Source of the DNA: DAOUVR01 sp034430535
GTDB lineage: Bacteria; Chloroflexota; Dehalococcoidia; E44-bin15
Length of the DNA stretch: 64,000 nt
Assembly (NCBI GenBank): GCA_964443325.1
Contig: CAYUCL010000004.1
Span: forward strand, 62,001-126,000
Direction: 5' to 3'
Shown: positions 44,625 to 54,238 of the stretch, piece after piece
Position numbering within the stretch: the first letter of the stretch is position 1
Layout of the letters: each line of letters starts with the position of its first letter
Position numbers and translations under genes: made by a program
Notes under the pieces: generated by a model
What the model saw: the letters and a program-made list of their open reading frames with translations, nothing else
The model's database searches: none
Told to the model about the DNA's origin: nothing

Positions 44625-46070
44625 ATGAAACCGATAGAGATCCCCACCTTTCAACCTCGACTGAAGGTATTGAACCATGAACAGGCGTTGGCAATCCACA
44701 TAGCCGCCCTGGAGATCCTGGAAAAGACCGGATTTAAGATGGAGCATCCCAGCGCTCTGGGAATGCTCGCCGATGCCGGGTGCAAGGTTTCTAACGGTGA
44801 CTGGGTTAAGCTACCCGCTCATCTTGCTGAAGAGGCCTTACGATCAGCCCCCAGGCAGATTGCCCTTTATGACCAGAAGGGTAACAAAACGATGCCTCTC
44901 GTCAACGGCAACCCCTTCTATGGCACAGGCTCCGATGCCACTTTCACTCTGGATTTGGAAACCGGTCAACGCCGCCGAACTGTCTTAAAAGATGTCGCCA
45001 ATTTTGCCAAGCTGGTTGACGGTCTGGAGAACATGGCTTTTGCCATGTCCATGTCCAATCCTGAAGATGTTCCTGTCGAAGATATATATGTCTATGTTTT
45101 TGCCGAGATGGTCAATAACACAAATAAGCCCATCGTTTTCATCGCAGACAGTGGCAGAGATATTGCCAAAATCTACGAGATTGCCTGCCAGGTGGCGGGT
45201 GGTGAGGAAAATTTACGAAAGAAGCCCTTTGTGCTCAATTACTCAGAGGCCATCAGCCCCTTGCGCTTCCCTGAAAACGTTATGGAGAAACTCATTTTCT
45301 GTGCTGAGAAGAGGATACCCATCTGCCTTCCATCTGGATCCAACGCCGGAGGAGGGGCCCCGGTCACACTTGCCGGAGCTATGGCTTTAGGGATCGCTGA
45401 AAACCTGGTAGGACTCGTTGTTCATCAGTTGGCCGGCAAAGGCTCTCCCTTTCTGTTTGGCCCCAATGTCAGCATTTTGGACATGAAGTCCGCCGTAGTT
45501 TCATATGGTTGTCCCGAATGGAGTCTCACTCAGGCCGCGCTTGCCGATATGCGTGATGAAATCTACGACCTGCCCATCTGGGCCTTTGCCGGAGCCTCGG
45601 ATGCCAAAGTGATGGACGCCCAGGCAGGAGCCGAAGCCATGTTTTCCATCATCACTGCCATGCTTTCGCGAGCTAATCTAATCCACGACGTCGGTTTCTT
45701 GGAATTTGGCACCACCTCTTCTCTGGAGATGGTGACAATGGCTAACGAACTGGTGGCTATGAGCCGGTTTTTCGTCGATGGCATTCCTGTCAACGAGGAA
45801 ACCCTGGCCCTTGATGCCATCGAAAGAGTGGCTAAGGAGACCGGTTCCATGTTCCTCACAGACGATCACACCTTTGAACATTTCATGCATGCCCAGTTTC
45901 TACCGAAGCTTTTAGACCGCTCCCGTTACGATTCATGGGAAGAGGCCGGAGCTATGGACCTATATAAGCGGTGCAATATCGAGGCGAAAAGGATTCTTTC
46001 AGAACATCAGATAGAACCCAAACCCGATGAAGTGCTTAAAGGAATTGATCGAATTATTCAAGGATTATAA
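44625..46070 (+). CDS. MttB-superfamily corrinoid methyltransferase (copy 1), no pyrrolysine
   Basis: 481 aa, size of trimethylamine methyltransferases (COG5598). The reading frame has no internal TAG, so it lacks the pyrrolysine of true MttB and belongs with the non-pyrrolysine members such as glycine betaine methyltransferase (MtgB). ATG 44625 has AAAGGAGC upstream. Seen: YGTGSDATFTLDLETGQRR and GRDIAKIYEIACQVAGG. Substrate unknown; a quaternary or methylated amine is the family expectation. Confidence 0.9.
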   Translation: MKPIEIPTFQPRLKVLNHEQALAIHIAALEILEKTGFKMEHPSALGMLADAGCKVSNGDWVKLPAHLAEEALRSAPRQIALYDQKGNKTMPLVNGNPFYGTGSDATFTLDLETGQRRRTVLKDVANFAKLVDGLENMAFAMSMSNPEDVPVEDIYVYVFAEMVNNTNKPIVFIADSGRDIAKIYEIACQVAGGEENLRKKPFVLNYSEAISPLRFPENVMEKLIFCAEKRIPICLPSGSNAGGGAPVTLAGAMALGIAENLVGLVVHQLAGKGSPFLFGPNVSILDMKSAVVSYGCPEWSLTQAALADMRDEIYDLPIWAFAGASDAKVMDAQAGAEAMFSIITAMLSRANLIHDVGFLEFGTTSSLEMVTMANELVAMSRFFVDGIPVNEETLALDAIERVAKETGSMFLTDDHTFEHFMHAQFLPKLLDRSRYDSWEEAGAMDLYKRCNIEAKRILSEHQIEPKPDEVLKGIDRIIQGL

Positions 46071-46084
46071 TAAGGGGTTCAATT

Positions 46085-47521
46085 GTGGGAATAAGTTTGC
46101 CATTTTACAGGCCACTTACACCTGAAGATGCGAAGCAGATCGACCAGACAGGGCGCCGAATACTGGAACAGGTCGGTATCAGAATAACTGATAGTACCTT
46201 TCTCGACACGCTAAGAGCAGCGGGGGCCCAGGTCGATTATGACAACCAGCTAGTGCGCTTTGAAGGGGACTGGCTTGATGAGTTCCTGGGTCGTGCCCCT
46301 TCCAAATTTATCCTCTATTCTCGAGATGGAAGAAATGACCTCCACTTAGGGGAGAGCAAGGTCCACTTCGGTAACGGAGGAAGGGTATTTCGAATTCTTG
46401 ACATGGGAACGGGCGGCTACCGGCGCACCATACTAAGAGATGTATCCAACACCTCTATCCTGGTGGATCACCTGGATTACATTCGCTTTTATATTATCGC
46501 CTGCCAGGCCCATGACCTAGAACCTCAAAACTATCATCTGAACGACTACTTTCGTGCTTTCTATCATACGACGAAACATGTGATGGGGGGCTGTGACGAT
46601 CTGGAAGGCGTTACACAGATGTGGGAACTTGCAAGTTTCATCGCCGGAGGAGAACAGAGACTCAGAGAAAAGCCCTTCGTCTCGGTAATCACCAACGTCA
46701 TAAGCCCGCTTACCATCGATGGCACCACGCTAGGTATTCTCAATTTCTGTACCAAACACGGCATTCCCGCCACCTGCGCACCGGCCCCCATTGCCGGGGC
46801 TACCTCACCCGCTACCTTAGCGGGCACCCTTTCCCAAATGCACGCTGAATCCCTGGCCGGGGTTGCTATTGCGCAGGTACTCACCCCGGGAGCCAAGGTG
46901 CTATATGGCGCCGTTCCTACGGCTATGGATCTGCGAACCATGGAATTTACTATGGGCTCAGTGGAAATGGGCATGATGAACGCTGCTGCAGTCCAACTGG
47001 CGAAGCTCTACAATTTGCCCATTTACGCCTCAGGTGGGCTCACCGAGGCCAAAAGACCCGACATCCAGGCTGGCTTTGAAAAGCATTTTTCCAATTTGAC
47101 CGTAGCCATGAGCGGGGCAGACTTCATTCACCTGACGGCCGGATTGATGGATTCGGGCAATTCCCTTTCCTATGAGCAATTCGTCATCGACAATGAAATC
47201 CTAGGGATGATCCACAGGGAACTAGCTGGTATAGAGGTGAATGAAGAGACTCTGGGCTTCGACGTGATTCAGAAGGTCGGCCCTGGGGGCAACTATGTAG
47301 CGGAAGACCACACGATCGACCATATGATGGATGAATTCTTCTACCCCAACCTGAGTGTTCGTTGTAACTTTGATATTTGGGAAGAAAGGGGCCGGCCGGA
47401 TATGCTGAGCCGTGCCAATGTCTTGGTGAAAAAAATCTTGGATGAAGGGAGACAAAGCCGCCTGGATCCAGACCTGGTTCTCGAGATAAAAAACGCCTTT
47501 CCCGGTATAATTAATATCTAG
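46085..47521 (+). CDS. MttB-superfamily corrinoid methyltransferase (copy 2), no pyrrolysine
   Basis: 478 aa, a second paralogue 14 bases after copy 1 and clearly diverged from it (HFGNGGRVFRILDMGTGGYR in place of the copy 1 YGTGSDATF region). No in-frame TAG. GTG start at 46085. Two different MttB-type genes in one operon suggest two substrates or a two-subunit enzyme. Both would use the single corrinoid protein here. Confidence 0.89.
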   Translation: MGISLPFYRPLTPEDAKQIDQTGRRILEQVGIRITDSTFLDTLRAAGAQVDYDNQLVRFEGDWLDEFLGRAPSKFILYSRDGRNDLHLGESKVHFGNGGRVFRILDMGTGGYRRTILRDVSNTSILVDHLDYIRFYIIACQAHDLEPQNYHLNDYFRAFYHTTKHVMGGCDDLEGVTQMWELASFIAGGEQRLREKPFVSVITNVISPLTIDGTTLGILNFCTKHGIPATCAPAPIAGATSPATLAGTLSQMHAESLAGVAIAQVLTPGAKVLYGAVPTAMDLRTMEFTMGSVEMGMMNAAAVQLAKLYNLPIYASGGLTEAKRPDIQAGFEKHFSNLTVAMSGADFIHLTAGLMDSGNSLSYEQFVIDNEILGMIHRELAGIEVNEETLGFDVIQKVGPGGNYVAEDHTIDHMMDEFFYPNLSVRCNFDIWEERGRPDMLSRANVLVKKILDEGRQSRLDPDLVLEIKNAFPGIINI

Positions 47522-47522
47522 T

Positions 47523-48119
47523 ATGACAATGTCGAACAAAGCCGGAAACATAACACGTATCATTGCTTGCACTGTCTTCAAACCAGCGCTTGAGTATCTT
47601 CAATTGAAAAAAAGATACCCTAATGTGCGCTTGAGTTATTTGCCATCCAATCTACATCTGAGGCCCCAAGAGCTGAAAAAACGCCTGAAAAAAAGGATAG
47701 TCTCTGCTAAAAAAAGAAATGAGCGCATCATATGCCTTTATGGGGACTGTTTCCCCGATATCGAACGCTTCTGCCAACAGCACGGGATAATTAAGGTACC
47801 AGGGCATTACTGCTATGAAATGCTCCTCGGCAGTGAGCGGTTCGAGAAGCTCATTGATGAGATGGCGGGAACCTATTTTGCCGAAAAAGACCTTATTCTC
47901 CACTTTCAAGAATACTGCGTGCGCCCCTTGGAACTCGAAGACGAGGAAATGCGAAAGTATTGTTTTGAGCATTACAAGAGATTGCTCTATGTGCGGCAGC
48001 CGTCAGACCCAGACCTTGAGGTCCAGGCTGGCGAAGTGGCCGATTTCTTAGAGCTATCTCTGGACATTAGTGATGCTGATTATTCGTATCTTGAAAAAAA
48101 GCTCATAGCTTTAATCTAG
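47523..48119 (+). CDS. DUF1638 protein
   Basis: 198 aa, begins one base after the second MttB stop. It resembles DUF1638 proteins: IIACTVFKPALEYL, SYLPSNLHLRPQELK, ICLYGDCFPDIERFCQQHG, VPGHYCYEMLLGSERF. Several conserved Cys and His residues could bind metal. Members of this family are often found beside MttB-type genes, and a role in corrinoid methyl transfer is suspected but undefined. Confidence 0.8.
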   Translation: MTMSNKAGNITRIIACTVFKPALEYLQLKKRYPNVRLSYLPSNLHLRPQELKKRLKKRIVSAKKRNERIICLYGDCFPDIERFCQQHGIIKVPGHYCYEMLLGSERFEKLIDEMAGTYFAEKDLILHFQEYCVRPLELEDEEMRKYCFEHYKRLLYVRQPSDPDLEVQAGEVADFLELSLDISDADYSYLEKKLIALI

Positions 48120-48141
48120 TACACACTCTCTTGCGGTAAAG

Positions 48142-50514
48142 ATGAAAATGTCTCAGGATCAAAAATCAAAGACGAAAGAACACTATATCGGATCTCCTGC
48201 ATTTAAAAAACGCAAAACAAGATACTTCTGGTTGAATGTTTTGCCAGACGATCTCTGGCTGAAGGTTCGCCAGGGAGATACTGTCTGGCAGGCATTACAG
48301 AATACAGAGGTAGCAATGGATGTGGATGGTGAGTGCGGCGGATTGGGGAAATGTGGCAAATGCAAAATCGGAGTCCTCTCTTCAATAGGACCCCCCTCCG
48401 AAAATGAAATAGAACTCCTTGATGAAGAAGAACTGGAACAGGGGATCCGCCTCGCTTGCCGCACCGAGGTGAATAAGGATTTAGTGATTCGCACCAGAGA
48501 GACTGAGGCTGGCGTGGAAGATTTTCAAATCCTTAAAACTGGATATCGGCCTCCTTTGCATATCAAGCCACTTATATACAAGCGACTCATTACCTTACCC
48601 CCTGACCTCCATAATGAAGGTCTTTCCGATCTTGACCGCATTAAACAGGTCATGCTTCCTGGACACCATGACCTTAAAGCCTCGCTTCACTGTCTTCAAA
48701 AGTTGACAGATATGCTTGAAAGAACAAACTCCCACGGAGCGGCAGTGCTACACGAGGACTGCTTGATGGCCTGGCAAGACCCAGAAGAACTGGACCGCGA
48801 CTATGGACTGGTCTTCGACCTTGGGACGAGCACACTGGTTGGCAAGCTCATAAGTTTGGCAGATGGAAGTGAAGTCGCCGTTGTCTCCCGCCTTAATGGT
48901 CAAATGAAGTATGGCACAAACGTGATAAGTCGTCTTCAGTATGTGAAAGAACACTCGCACGGTCTGGAAACTTTGCACCATCGTCTCATCGAGGACCTGA
49001 ACCAGATAACTACACGCCTTCTTAAGGCGGCGGGGCTCAACCCAGATGACATCTTTGTTGCCGTTGCGGCAGGTAACACCACCATGCAGCACCTACTGCT
49101 AAGCCTGAACCCCCTGGGAATCGCCGAAGCACCCTTCACACCTGTGTTGAATGATGGACTAATTGTGAAAACAGCAGAAATTGGTCTCGAACTACACCCC
49201 GAGGCGCTGTTCTACGTGATGCCCACCAAGTCCGGTTACATTGGCGGAGACCTGATCAGCGTCATTCTCGCCTCGGGCGCTTCAGAACAAGAGGATGAAA
49301 TGATATTGGCGCTGGATATTGGCACCAATGGAGAGATCTTTCTGGGGAATCGCAAAAGATTGATGACATGCTCTGCCGCTGCTGGACCCGCCCTGGAGGG
49401 GGCTAACATTTCCTACGGCATGATAGCTAGAGCCGGAGCGATTGAAGCCTTCAGCTTTGAACAAGGCGACCTTAACTACCAGGTCATTGGCAATATCAAG
49501 CCTAAAGGGATTTGTGGCAGCGGGTTGGTGGAGTTAGTTGCCTTGCTCCTTGACCTCGGCATAATCGATCATGAGGGTTTGATTCGCCGCCCCCGGGAAG
49601 GAGAGTCGGAGGCCTTGAATTCAAGAGTAGTTTATAGGGAAGGGGTTCATGACTTTCTCGTCGCTTACGCGGAGGAAAGTTACGATAGTAGACCCATCTA
49701 CCTCACTCAGAAAGATGTTCGCGAACTTCAGCTTGCCAAAGGGGCTATTGCGGCAGGTGTTAGCACACTAATGGATGAAATGGGAGTAGGGGTCGAGGAT
49801 ATTGACCGTCTTTACCTCGCAGGCGCGCTGGGGAATTATATTAGCCCATATAGTGCTATGCGCATCGGCCTTATTCCCAGTGTCAATCCAGAGATTATCA
49901 CATCACTGGGTAACGCTGCCAGCACCGGGGCTTCCATGGTGCTCTTGTCTACAGATTACTGGCCGATGGCTAACGAGCTTGCCCAATCCATTGAGCACAT
50001 TGAGCTGTCTTCCCGTCTCGACTTTAATCAGTATTTTATCGAGCGTATAGACTTTCCTATTGAGAGGGAATTGCAGATTTACCACGAAGAGGTGGGGGAT
50101 ATAATGAAGACCATCAGTGTCGGAGAGGTAATGACCCCTAATTTTCCCACTATGTCTTCCACTATGCCCATGAAAGAAATAAATAACCTGTCGCGCAGTA
50201 CGGGCCATCATGGCTTCCCAGTTTTGGATGAGAAGGGACGACTATTTGGCGTTGTTTCATTAGCAGACCTAAAACGCGCTCTGCAAAACGGGAATGCGGA
50301 CCTTCCCGTAAGCGAATATGCTACCCGAACGCCTTTGGTAGCTTACCCAGACCAATCGTTATATGAAGTTTTACAAGGCAGCGAGGAAGACTATGGACGG
50401 ATCCCTGTTGTAGACCGACAGGATAAGGGCCACTTACTGGGAGTATTGCGCCGCCATGACATTATCAGGGCCTACCGCTCTAGTCTAGTGAAAACCAAAA
50501 CAGCAAGCGGTTGA
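48142..50514 (+). CDS. Corrinoid reductive activator (RACo-like) with C-terminal CBS pair
   Basis: 790 aa. N-terminal 2Fe-2S ferredoxin with Cys 65, 71, 74 and 106 (GECGGLGKCGKCKIG and RLACRTE). The middle is the ASKHA ATPase core that drives reduction of inactive Co(II) corrinoid: VFDLGTSTLVGKLISL, VAAGNTTMQHLL, LALDIGTNGEIFLGN, GICGSGLVELVALL, AGALGNYI. From residue about 655 follow two CBS domains (ISVGEVMTPNF, GVVSLADLKRAL, GRIPVVDRQ, LLGVLRRHDIIRAY). RACo proteins reactivate corrinoid methyltransferases; the CBS addition is unusual and could gate activity by adenine nucleotides or SAM. Last gene of the operon. Confidence 0.9.
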   Translation: MKMSQDQKSKTKEHYIGSPAFKKRKTRYFWLNVLPDDLWLKVRQGDTVWQALQNTEVAMDVDGECGGLGKCGKCKIGVLSSIGPPSENEIELLDEEELEQGIRLACRTEVNKDLVIRTRETEAGVEDFQILKTGYRPPLHIKPLIYKRLITLPPDLHNEGLSDLDRIKQVMLPGHHDLKASLHCLQKLTDMLERTNSHGAAVLHEDCLMAWQDPEELDRDYGLVFDLGTSTLVGKLISLADGSEVAVVSRLNGQMKYGTNVISRLQYVKEHSHGLETLHHRLIEDLNQITTRLLKAAGLNPDDIFVAVAAGNTTMQHLLLSLNPLGIAEAPFTPVLNDGLIVKTAEIGLELHPEALFYVMPTKSGYIGGDLISVILASGASEQEDEMILALDIGTNGEIFLGNRKRLMTCSAAAGPALEGANISYGMIARAGAIEAFSFEQGDLNYQVIGNIKPKGICGSGLVELVALLLDLGIIDHEGLIRRPREGESEALNSRVVYREGVHDFLVAYAEESYDSRPIYLTQKDVRELQLAKGAIAAGVSTLMDEMGVGVEDIDRLYLAGALGNYISPYSAMRIGLIPSVNPEIITSLGNAASTGASMVLLSTDYWPMANELAQSIEHIELSSRLDFNQYFIERIDFPIERELQIYHEEVGDIMKTISVGEVMTPNFPTMSSTMPMKEINNLSRSTGHHGFPVLDEKGRLFGVVSLADLKRALQNGNADLPVSEYATRTPLVAYPDQSLYEVLQGSEEDYGRIPVVDRQDKGHLLGVLRRHDIIRAYRSSLVKTKTASG

Positions 50515-50597
50515 TCCCACTGAAACGAACATGTAAAGCGAAAAACCTATTACAATCGTGCAGTCAGCGAATTGGCTCAGATTTTTAATACTCAGCA

Positions 50598-51053
50598 CTA
50601 CATACCGGTTGACCCGAAACCTGATGAGCCTCGTGCTGTCTGCTCAAGATATGACACGACTTCGATTTCAACATCCACTACTGGCAGTATAACTAACTGC
50701 GCAATCCGGTCTCCCTGGCTAACTTTATATGATTTGGAGCCCAGATTTTTCAGTTCCACCATCAACTCCCCACGGTAATCACTATCAATCCACCCAGCCC
50801 CCACCTCTATATTCGAATTGACCGATAATCCAGAGCGGGATGCTATCCGACCAACCGTGCCTTGTGGCAGTTCTACTTCAATACCTGTCGGCACTAAGCC
50901 TCTGCCAACCTCGACATACCCATCTGCATCACACTGCGCCGCCGGTATTTCCACATTTTCTGCTGCATACAGGTCAAACCCCGCACTTCCATGAGTCATC
51001 TTGCTTGGTGGCTTTGCTGCCGGATGAATCACTTTGACTCCCAGTATCAACAT
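50598..51053 (-). CDS. dut: dUTP diphosphatase
   Basis: 151 aa trimeric dUTPase, which hydrolyses dUTP to dUMP and pyrophosphate. All five motifs are visible: HGSAGFDLYA, GRIASRSGLSV, VGAGWIDSDYRGEL, GDRIAQLVILPV and ARGSSGFGSTG. AGGAG six bases before ATG 51053. Convergent with the RACo-like gene. Confidence 0.95.
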   Translation of the reverse strand: MLILGVKVIHPAAKPPSKMTHGSAGFDLYAAENVEIPAAQCDADGYVEVGRGLVPTGIEVELPQGTVGRIASRSGLSVNSNIEVGAGWIDSDYRGELMVELKNLGSKSYKVSQGDRIAQLVILPVVDVEIEVVSYLEQTARGSSGFGSTGM

Positions 51054-51262
51054 GTTATTCTCCTACTAAGAGAAATTCATTTAGCGATTACCTGCAATTG
51101 ATGCACTTTTAATCGCAGATGTCATGAAAAGCTGTCCCAGCAAAACCGGAAAGATGATATGGAATAGCTTGCTCGATCTACTGAAAAACTTACCTCATGG
51201 TCTCTGGACGAACAATGCCGTTTTTAAAAGCAAAACCGCAAAGAGTGCCGACCCAATTCGAG

Positions 51263-52168
51263 CTATAGTACATTCATACTCAGGTATCTTTCGCCTCTGT
51301 CAGGCAAAATGGTAACGATGGTTTGCCCATCCTCTAATTCTGCGGCCACTTTCAGAGCAGCGAAAACATTCGCCCCTGAAGAAATTCCCACCATCAACCC
51401 CTCCTCCTTCAACAGCCTCCTTGTCATATCAATGGCTTCCTGGTTCTTCACGGGTATCACTCGATTTATGATGTCCATGTTCACCAAACCTGGGATATAT
51501 CCCGGTCCAATGTCCTGTATCAAATGCGTTCCTGGCTTTCCGCCACTCATTACCGCCGATTCAGCCGGTTCCACCGCAATCACTTGCAAATTGGGATAAA
51601 CCTCGAGGATGGCTTCAGCAACACCCATTAGGGTGCCGCCAGTGCCTACACCCGAGATAAAGATATCAATTCTGCCTTCCACTTGCTGCAGAATCCTCCT
51701 GCCTGTAATTTCTCTATGAGCGGCAGTATTGTCTGAATTGTCAAATTGCCGTGGCAGCCAAACACTCGATTTATTGGCCGCCAGTTCCTCTAGCTTTCTC
51801 ACACAGCCGGCAAAGCCCTCTTCTGTCGGTACCAATACAATTTCTGCCCCGAACGCCTCCATCATTTGCCTTCTCTCGATACTCATATGTTCAGGCATTA
51901 CCGCCATAAATTGATATCCTTTACGAGCGGCGAGCATGGCAAATGAAATGCCCGTGTTGCCACTGGTGGCCTCAATTATGGTCGTGCCCGGCCTTAGCAG
52001 ACCTCTCTTCTCGGCAATTTCCATCATATAATAGGCCATTATGTCCTTTACGCTTCCGCTCGGGTTTAGTGCCTCGAATTTAGCTAGGATGGTCGAGTTA
52101 GTGTCATTCATCCTGGCCAACTCTATGATGGGTGTTTCTCCAATCTGGGTAAAAATATCTTTTGGCAA
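51263..52168 (-). CDS. cysK: Cysteine synthase, PLP-dependent
   Basis: 301 aa beta-replacing enzyme making cysteine from O-acetylserine and sulfide. The PLP lysine is in NPSGSVKDIMAYYM; substrate loop EATSGNTGISFAMLAA and PLP phosphate loop GVGTGGTLMGVAEA are intact, and GLMVGISSGANVFAALKVA is near the C-terminus. The TTG start has AAGGAG eight bases upstream. About 210 bases before dut without a gene. It could belong to the CysM side of the family. Confidence 0.93.
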   Translation of the reverse strand: MPKDIFTQIGETPIIELARMNDTNSTILAKFEALNPSGSVKDIMAYYMMEIAEKRGLLRPGTTIIEATSGNTGISFAMLAARKGYQFMAVMPEHMSIERRQMMEAFGAEIVLVPTEEGFAGCVRKLEELAANKSSVWLPRQFDNSDNTAAHREITGRRILQQVEGRIDIFISGVGTGGTLMGVAEAILEVYPNLQVIAVEPAESAVMSGGKPGTHLIQDIGPGYIPGLVNMDIINRVIPVKNQEAIDMTRRLLKEEGLMVGISSGANVFAALKVAAELEDGQTIVTILPDRGERYLSMNVL

Positions 52169-52288
52169 TCTAAAAACTCCTTACCAATTAGACTTGATGC
52201 CCCCCCACTCCCACACCAGCAATTCTAGTTTCTATCTTCAGGCTTGGCAAGGGCTTCGTGGAACCTGCGATTACAAGCCCTTTTCCTT

Positions 52289-52831
52289 CTATTCTATTTC
52301 CGCACCGGAATTCTGCCATTCACCTGCAAGCATTCCGTAAACTACAAGATCAACATAGTGATCATAGAGCCATTGCCCTTGCTGGATTGTCCCTTCCTGT
52401 ACAAAGCCCAACTTCTCTGGGATTGCACGACTCTTTTTGTTTTCGGCAGCACAGTGTATCTCTACACTATTCATGCCAAGCTCATCAAATGAATGTTCCA
52501 TCATGGCTCGACACGACTTAATCATTAACCCATGGCCTTGAAAAGAGGCCCCCAGCCAATAGCCAATGCTAGCTGTCCGATTTAACCAGTCAATTGTGCC
52601 GTAGCCAACTACCCCAACTAAATTACCCTTATACCATATACCAGATGCCGACTGCCCGAGAGAGCTTTCAATGAACCTCTTGGAATCCTCGATAGACGCA
52701 TTATCATCTACCCATGGAAGCCACTCACGTAGATACTCTCGATTCTGTTCTACCAAAGCGAATAGCCCTGCGGCATGCGCTTCTTCAAGCGATATAAGTT
52801 CCAAATCGTCATCTATTTTACAGCTAACCAT
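52289..52831 (-). CDS. GNAT acetyltransferase, RimJ/RimL-like
   Basis: 180 aa single-domain N-acetyltransferase. DLELISLEEAHAAGLFALVE at the N-terminus, RTASIGYWLGASFQGHGLMI forms the acetyl-CoA loop region, and KLGFVQEGTIQQGQ closes the domain. This resembles ribosomal-protein Ala acetyltransferases or related stress/antibiotic enzymes. GGGGAG precedes ATG 52831. The substrate cannot be told from the sequence. Confidence 0.9.
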   Translation of the reverse strand: MVSCKIDDDLELISLEEAHAAGLFALVEQNREYLREWLPWVDDNASIEDSKRFIESSLGQSASGIWYKGNLVGVVGYGTIDWLNRTASIGYWLGASFQGHGLMIKSCRAMMEHSFDELGMNSVEIHCAAENKKSRAIPEKLGFVQEGTIQQGQWLYDHYVDLVVYGMLAGEWQNSGAEIE

Positions 52832-53070
52832 GATTTCTCCCCATAAAGGTGTGCCGACAAACTTCGATAACTGCGAACTGGGCTAGGCGTACATCCCTCT
52901 AACCAAGCCCGATAATTGTTGCCGTATTGTAGTATAGCACAGCCCTGCTTCACGGAAGAGTACGTCGCAAAATCGAGAAGACTACACAATAGACCCACTA
53001 GGAGACGGTAAGGAGCTAAATCACAGCAACTCTGCTGTGGTCGATCATAAAGGAGCACAGAAGCAGAAGC

Positions 53071-53466
53071 CTAGCGCAATTCCCAATAGTCAATTTCTCC
53101 CCTCTGAATCCTGCGCTTTATCAAGTTACGAAGGCCTTTTCCAATGATACGCCTTGTTTGAGGAATTAGCACCGCAAACCCGATAATGTCCGTAATTATT
53201 CCCGGTGTAAGCAGCAATAGACCACCTACAAGTATCAGGGCACCTGCAAAGAGCTCGTTTGAGGGCAAGATTCCTTGCTCCAAGCTACTCCGAATTCTGG
53301 AAAGAGTTGCCAGGCCCTGATGCCTCGCCAGAACGGCTCCAACAATACCCGTTACCACGACCATGAGTATGGTATACAAAGCACCTATTATCGTTCCCAA
53401 ATAGACGAGAATTGCCAGTTCAACCAGCGGCGTAAGAACGAATATAAGCACAAGTTTCCAAAGCAT
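53071..53466 (-). CDS. FxsA-family membrane protein
   Basis: 131 aa integral membrane protein with two to three helices. It resembles FxsA, opening LVLIFVLTPLVELAILVYLG and containing GILPSNELFAGALILVGGLL and TPGIITDIIGF. In E. coli FxsA influences phage T7 exclusion; elsewhere the role is unknown. Its tail is basic. Confidence 0.88.
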   Translation of the reverse strand: MLWKLVLIFVLTPLVELAILVYLGTIIGALYTILMVVVTGIVGAVLARHQGLATLSRIRSSLEQGILPSNELFAGALILVGGLLLLTPGIITDIIGFAVLIPQTRRIIGKGLRNLIKRRIQRGEIDYWELR

Positions 53467-53830
53467 CTTAACTCGGTTGATCCCCCTCGGTCTCTTCTAC
53501 CATGCCTCTCCAATGCACTGCCCTAATACTTTATTTCGAATCGCAGCGCGAACTGGCCTGTTCTCAGTCTCTTTACCTTCGTGAAAATCATTGTAACCAG
53601 TTCAATATCAAAAGTCATGTGGCTACTGGCTGACTCTCCAGAGAAATCTTGAGAAGGGGCTTGCTCACTGTAGAGAGGAATTACACTTGGCCAAGAGTGA
53701 AATGAGTGCACCTATGCAGCCATTTAACAATGATGCCAGTTGATGTAGTAGCATTTGAACGGTGACAGCCTATCGCTTCTAGCACAGAGTAGATGAACAG
53801 TGCCGTATTCATGCGCCTATTGGACTGCTA
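53467..53830. other. Intergenic, no supported gene
   Basis: About 360 bases. One 62-codon minus-strand frame (53523-53711) lacks a ribosome site and looks like chance. No terminator or repeat stood out. Confidence 0.5.
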
Positions 53831-54028
53831 TTATATCTTGGTTCTTTTACTGATGGCGGCAGCGATCGGCGCAACCACCAGCCACAGGGCTATTGTAATC
53901 ACCATAGCGTTGATATAACCTATTCCCTCCAACCCTACCCAGGGCGCAACCAAGTTCCAAAATAGCATGGTCAACAAAGAGCTAAAGAAGAATCCGAAAA
54001 CAGCAGTAGGTATAGCAAAATAACCCAT
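53831..54028 (-). CDS. Small two-helix membrane protein
   Basis: 65 aa, opening GYFAIPTAVFGFFFSSLLT with a second helix around residues 40-60 and a basic C-terminus (SKRTKI). GAGGGGG lies about seven bases before the ATG, so translation is likely. Not recognised; no clear partner gene. Confidence 0.65.
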   Translation of the reverse strand: MGYFAIPTAVFGFFFSSLLTMLFWNLVAPWVGLEGIGYINAMVITIALWLVVAPIAAAISKRTKI

Positions 54029-54238
54029 TATTTACCCCCTCATACGTCGTAATCAGGTGCTTACCTTAAATGCGAAGCGAGCCCTGTAGGATGCCAACCC
54101 ACGACACTTAGATTGAAGTCAGGTGCCATCACGCTCTCTCTGCCAACATTGACATAACTATATCACAAAAGTGGTCGCCTTTATCCCTTTGCCTTTATAA
54201 AACTTGTATTCTCTAATCAGTGAGGTTGGATGAGCAGC

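Noticed and set aside
44625..47521. Pyrrolysine-containing trimethylamine methyltransferases
   Set aside because: Both MttB-type frames run without an in-frame TAG, and no pyl genes are in the window.
51124..51315. 63-codon plus-strand frame upstream of cysK's 3' end
   Set aside because: No ribosome site and it overlaps the end of cysK on the other strand.
52813..53058. 81-codon minus-strand frame upstream of the GNAT gene
   Set aside because: Starts without a ribosome site, overlaps the GNAT start and has no recognisable pattern.
53523..53711. 62-codon minus-strand frame
   Set aside because: No ribosome site, no hydrophobic or domain pattern, and it sits in a gene-poor spacer.
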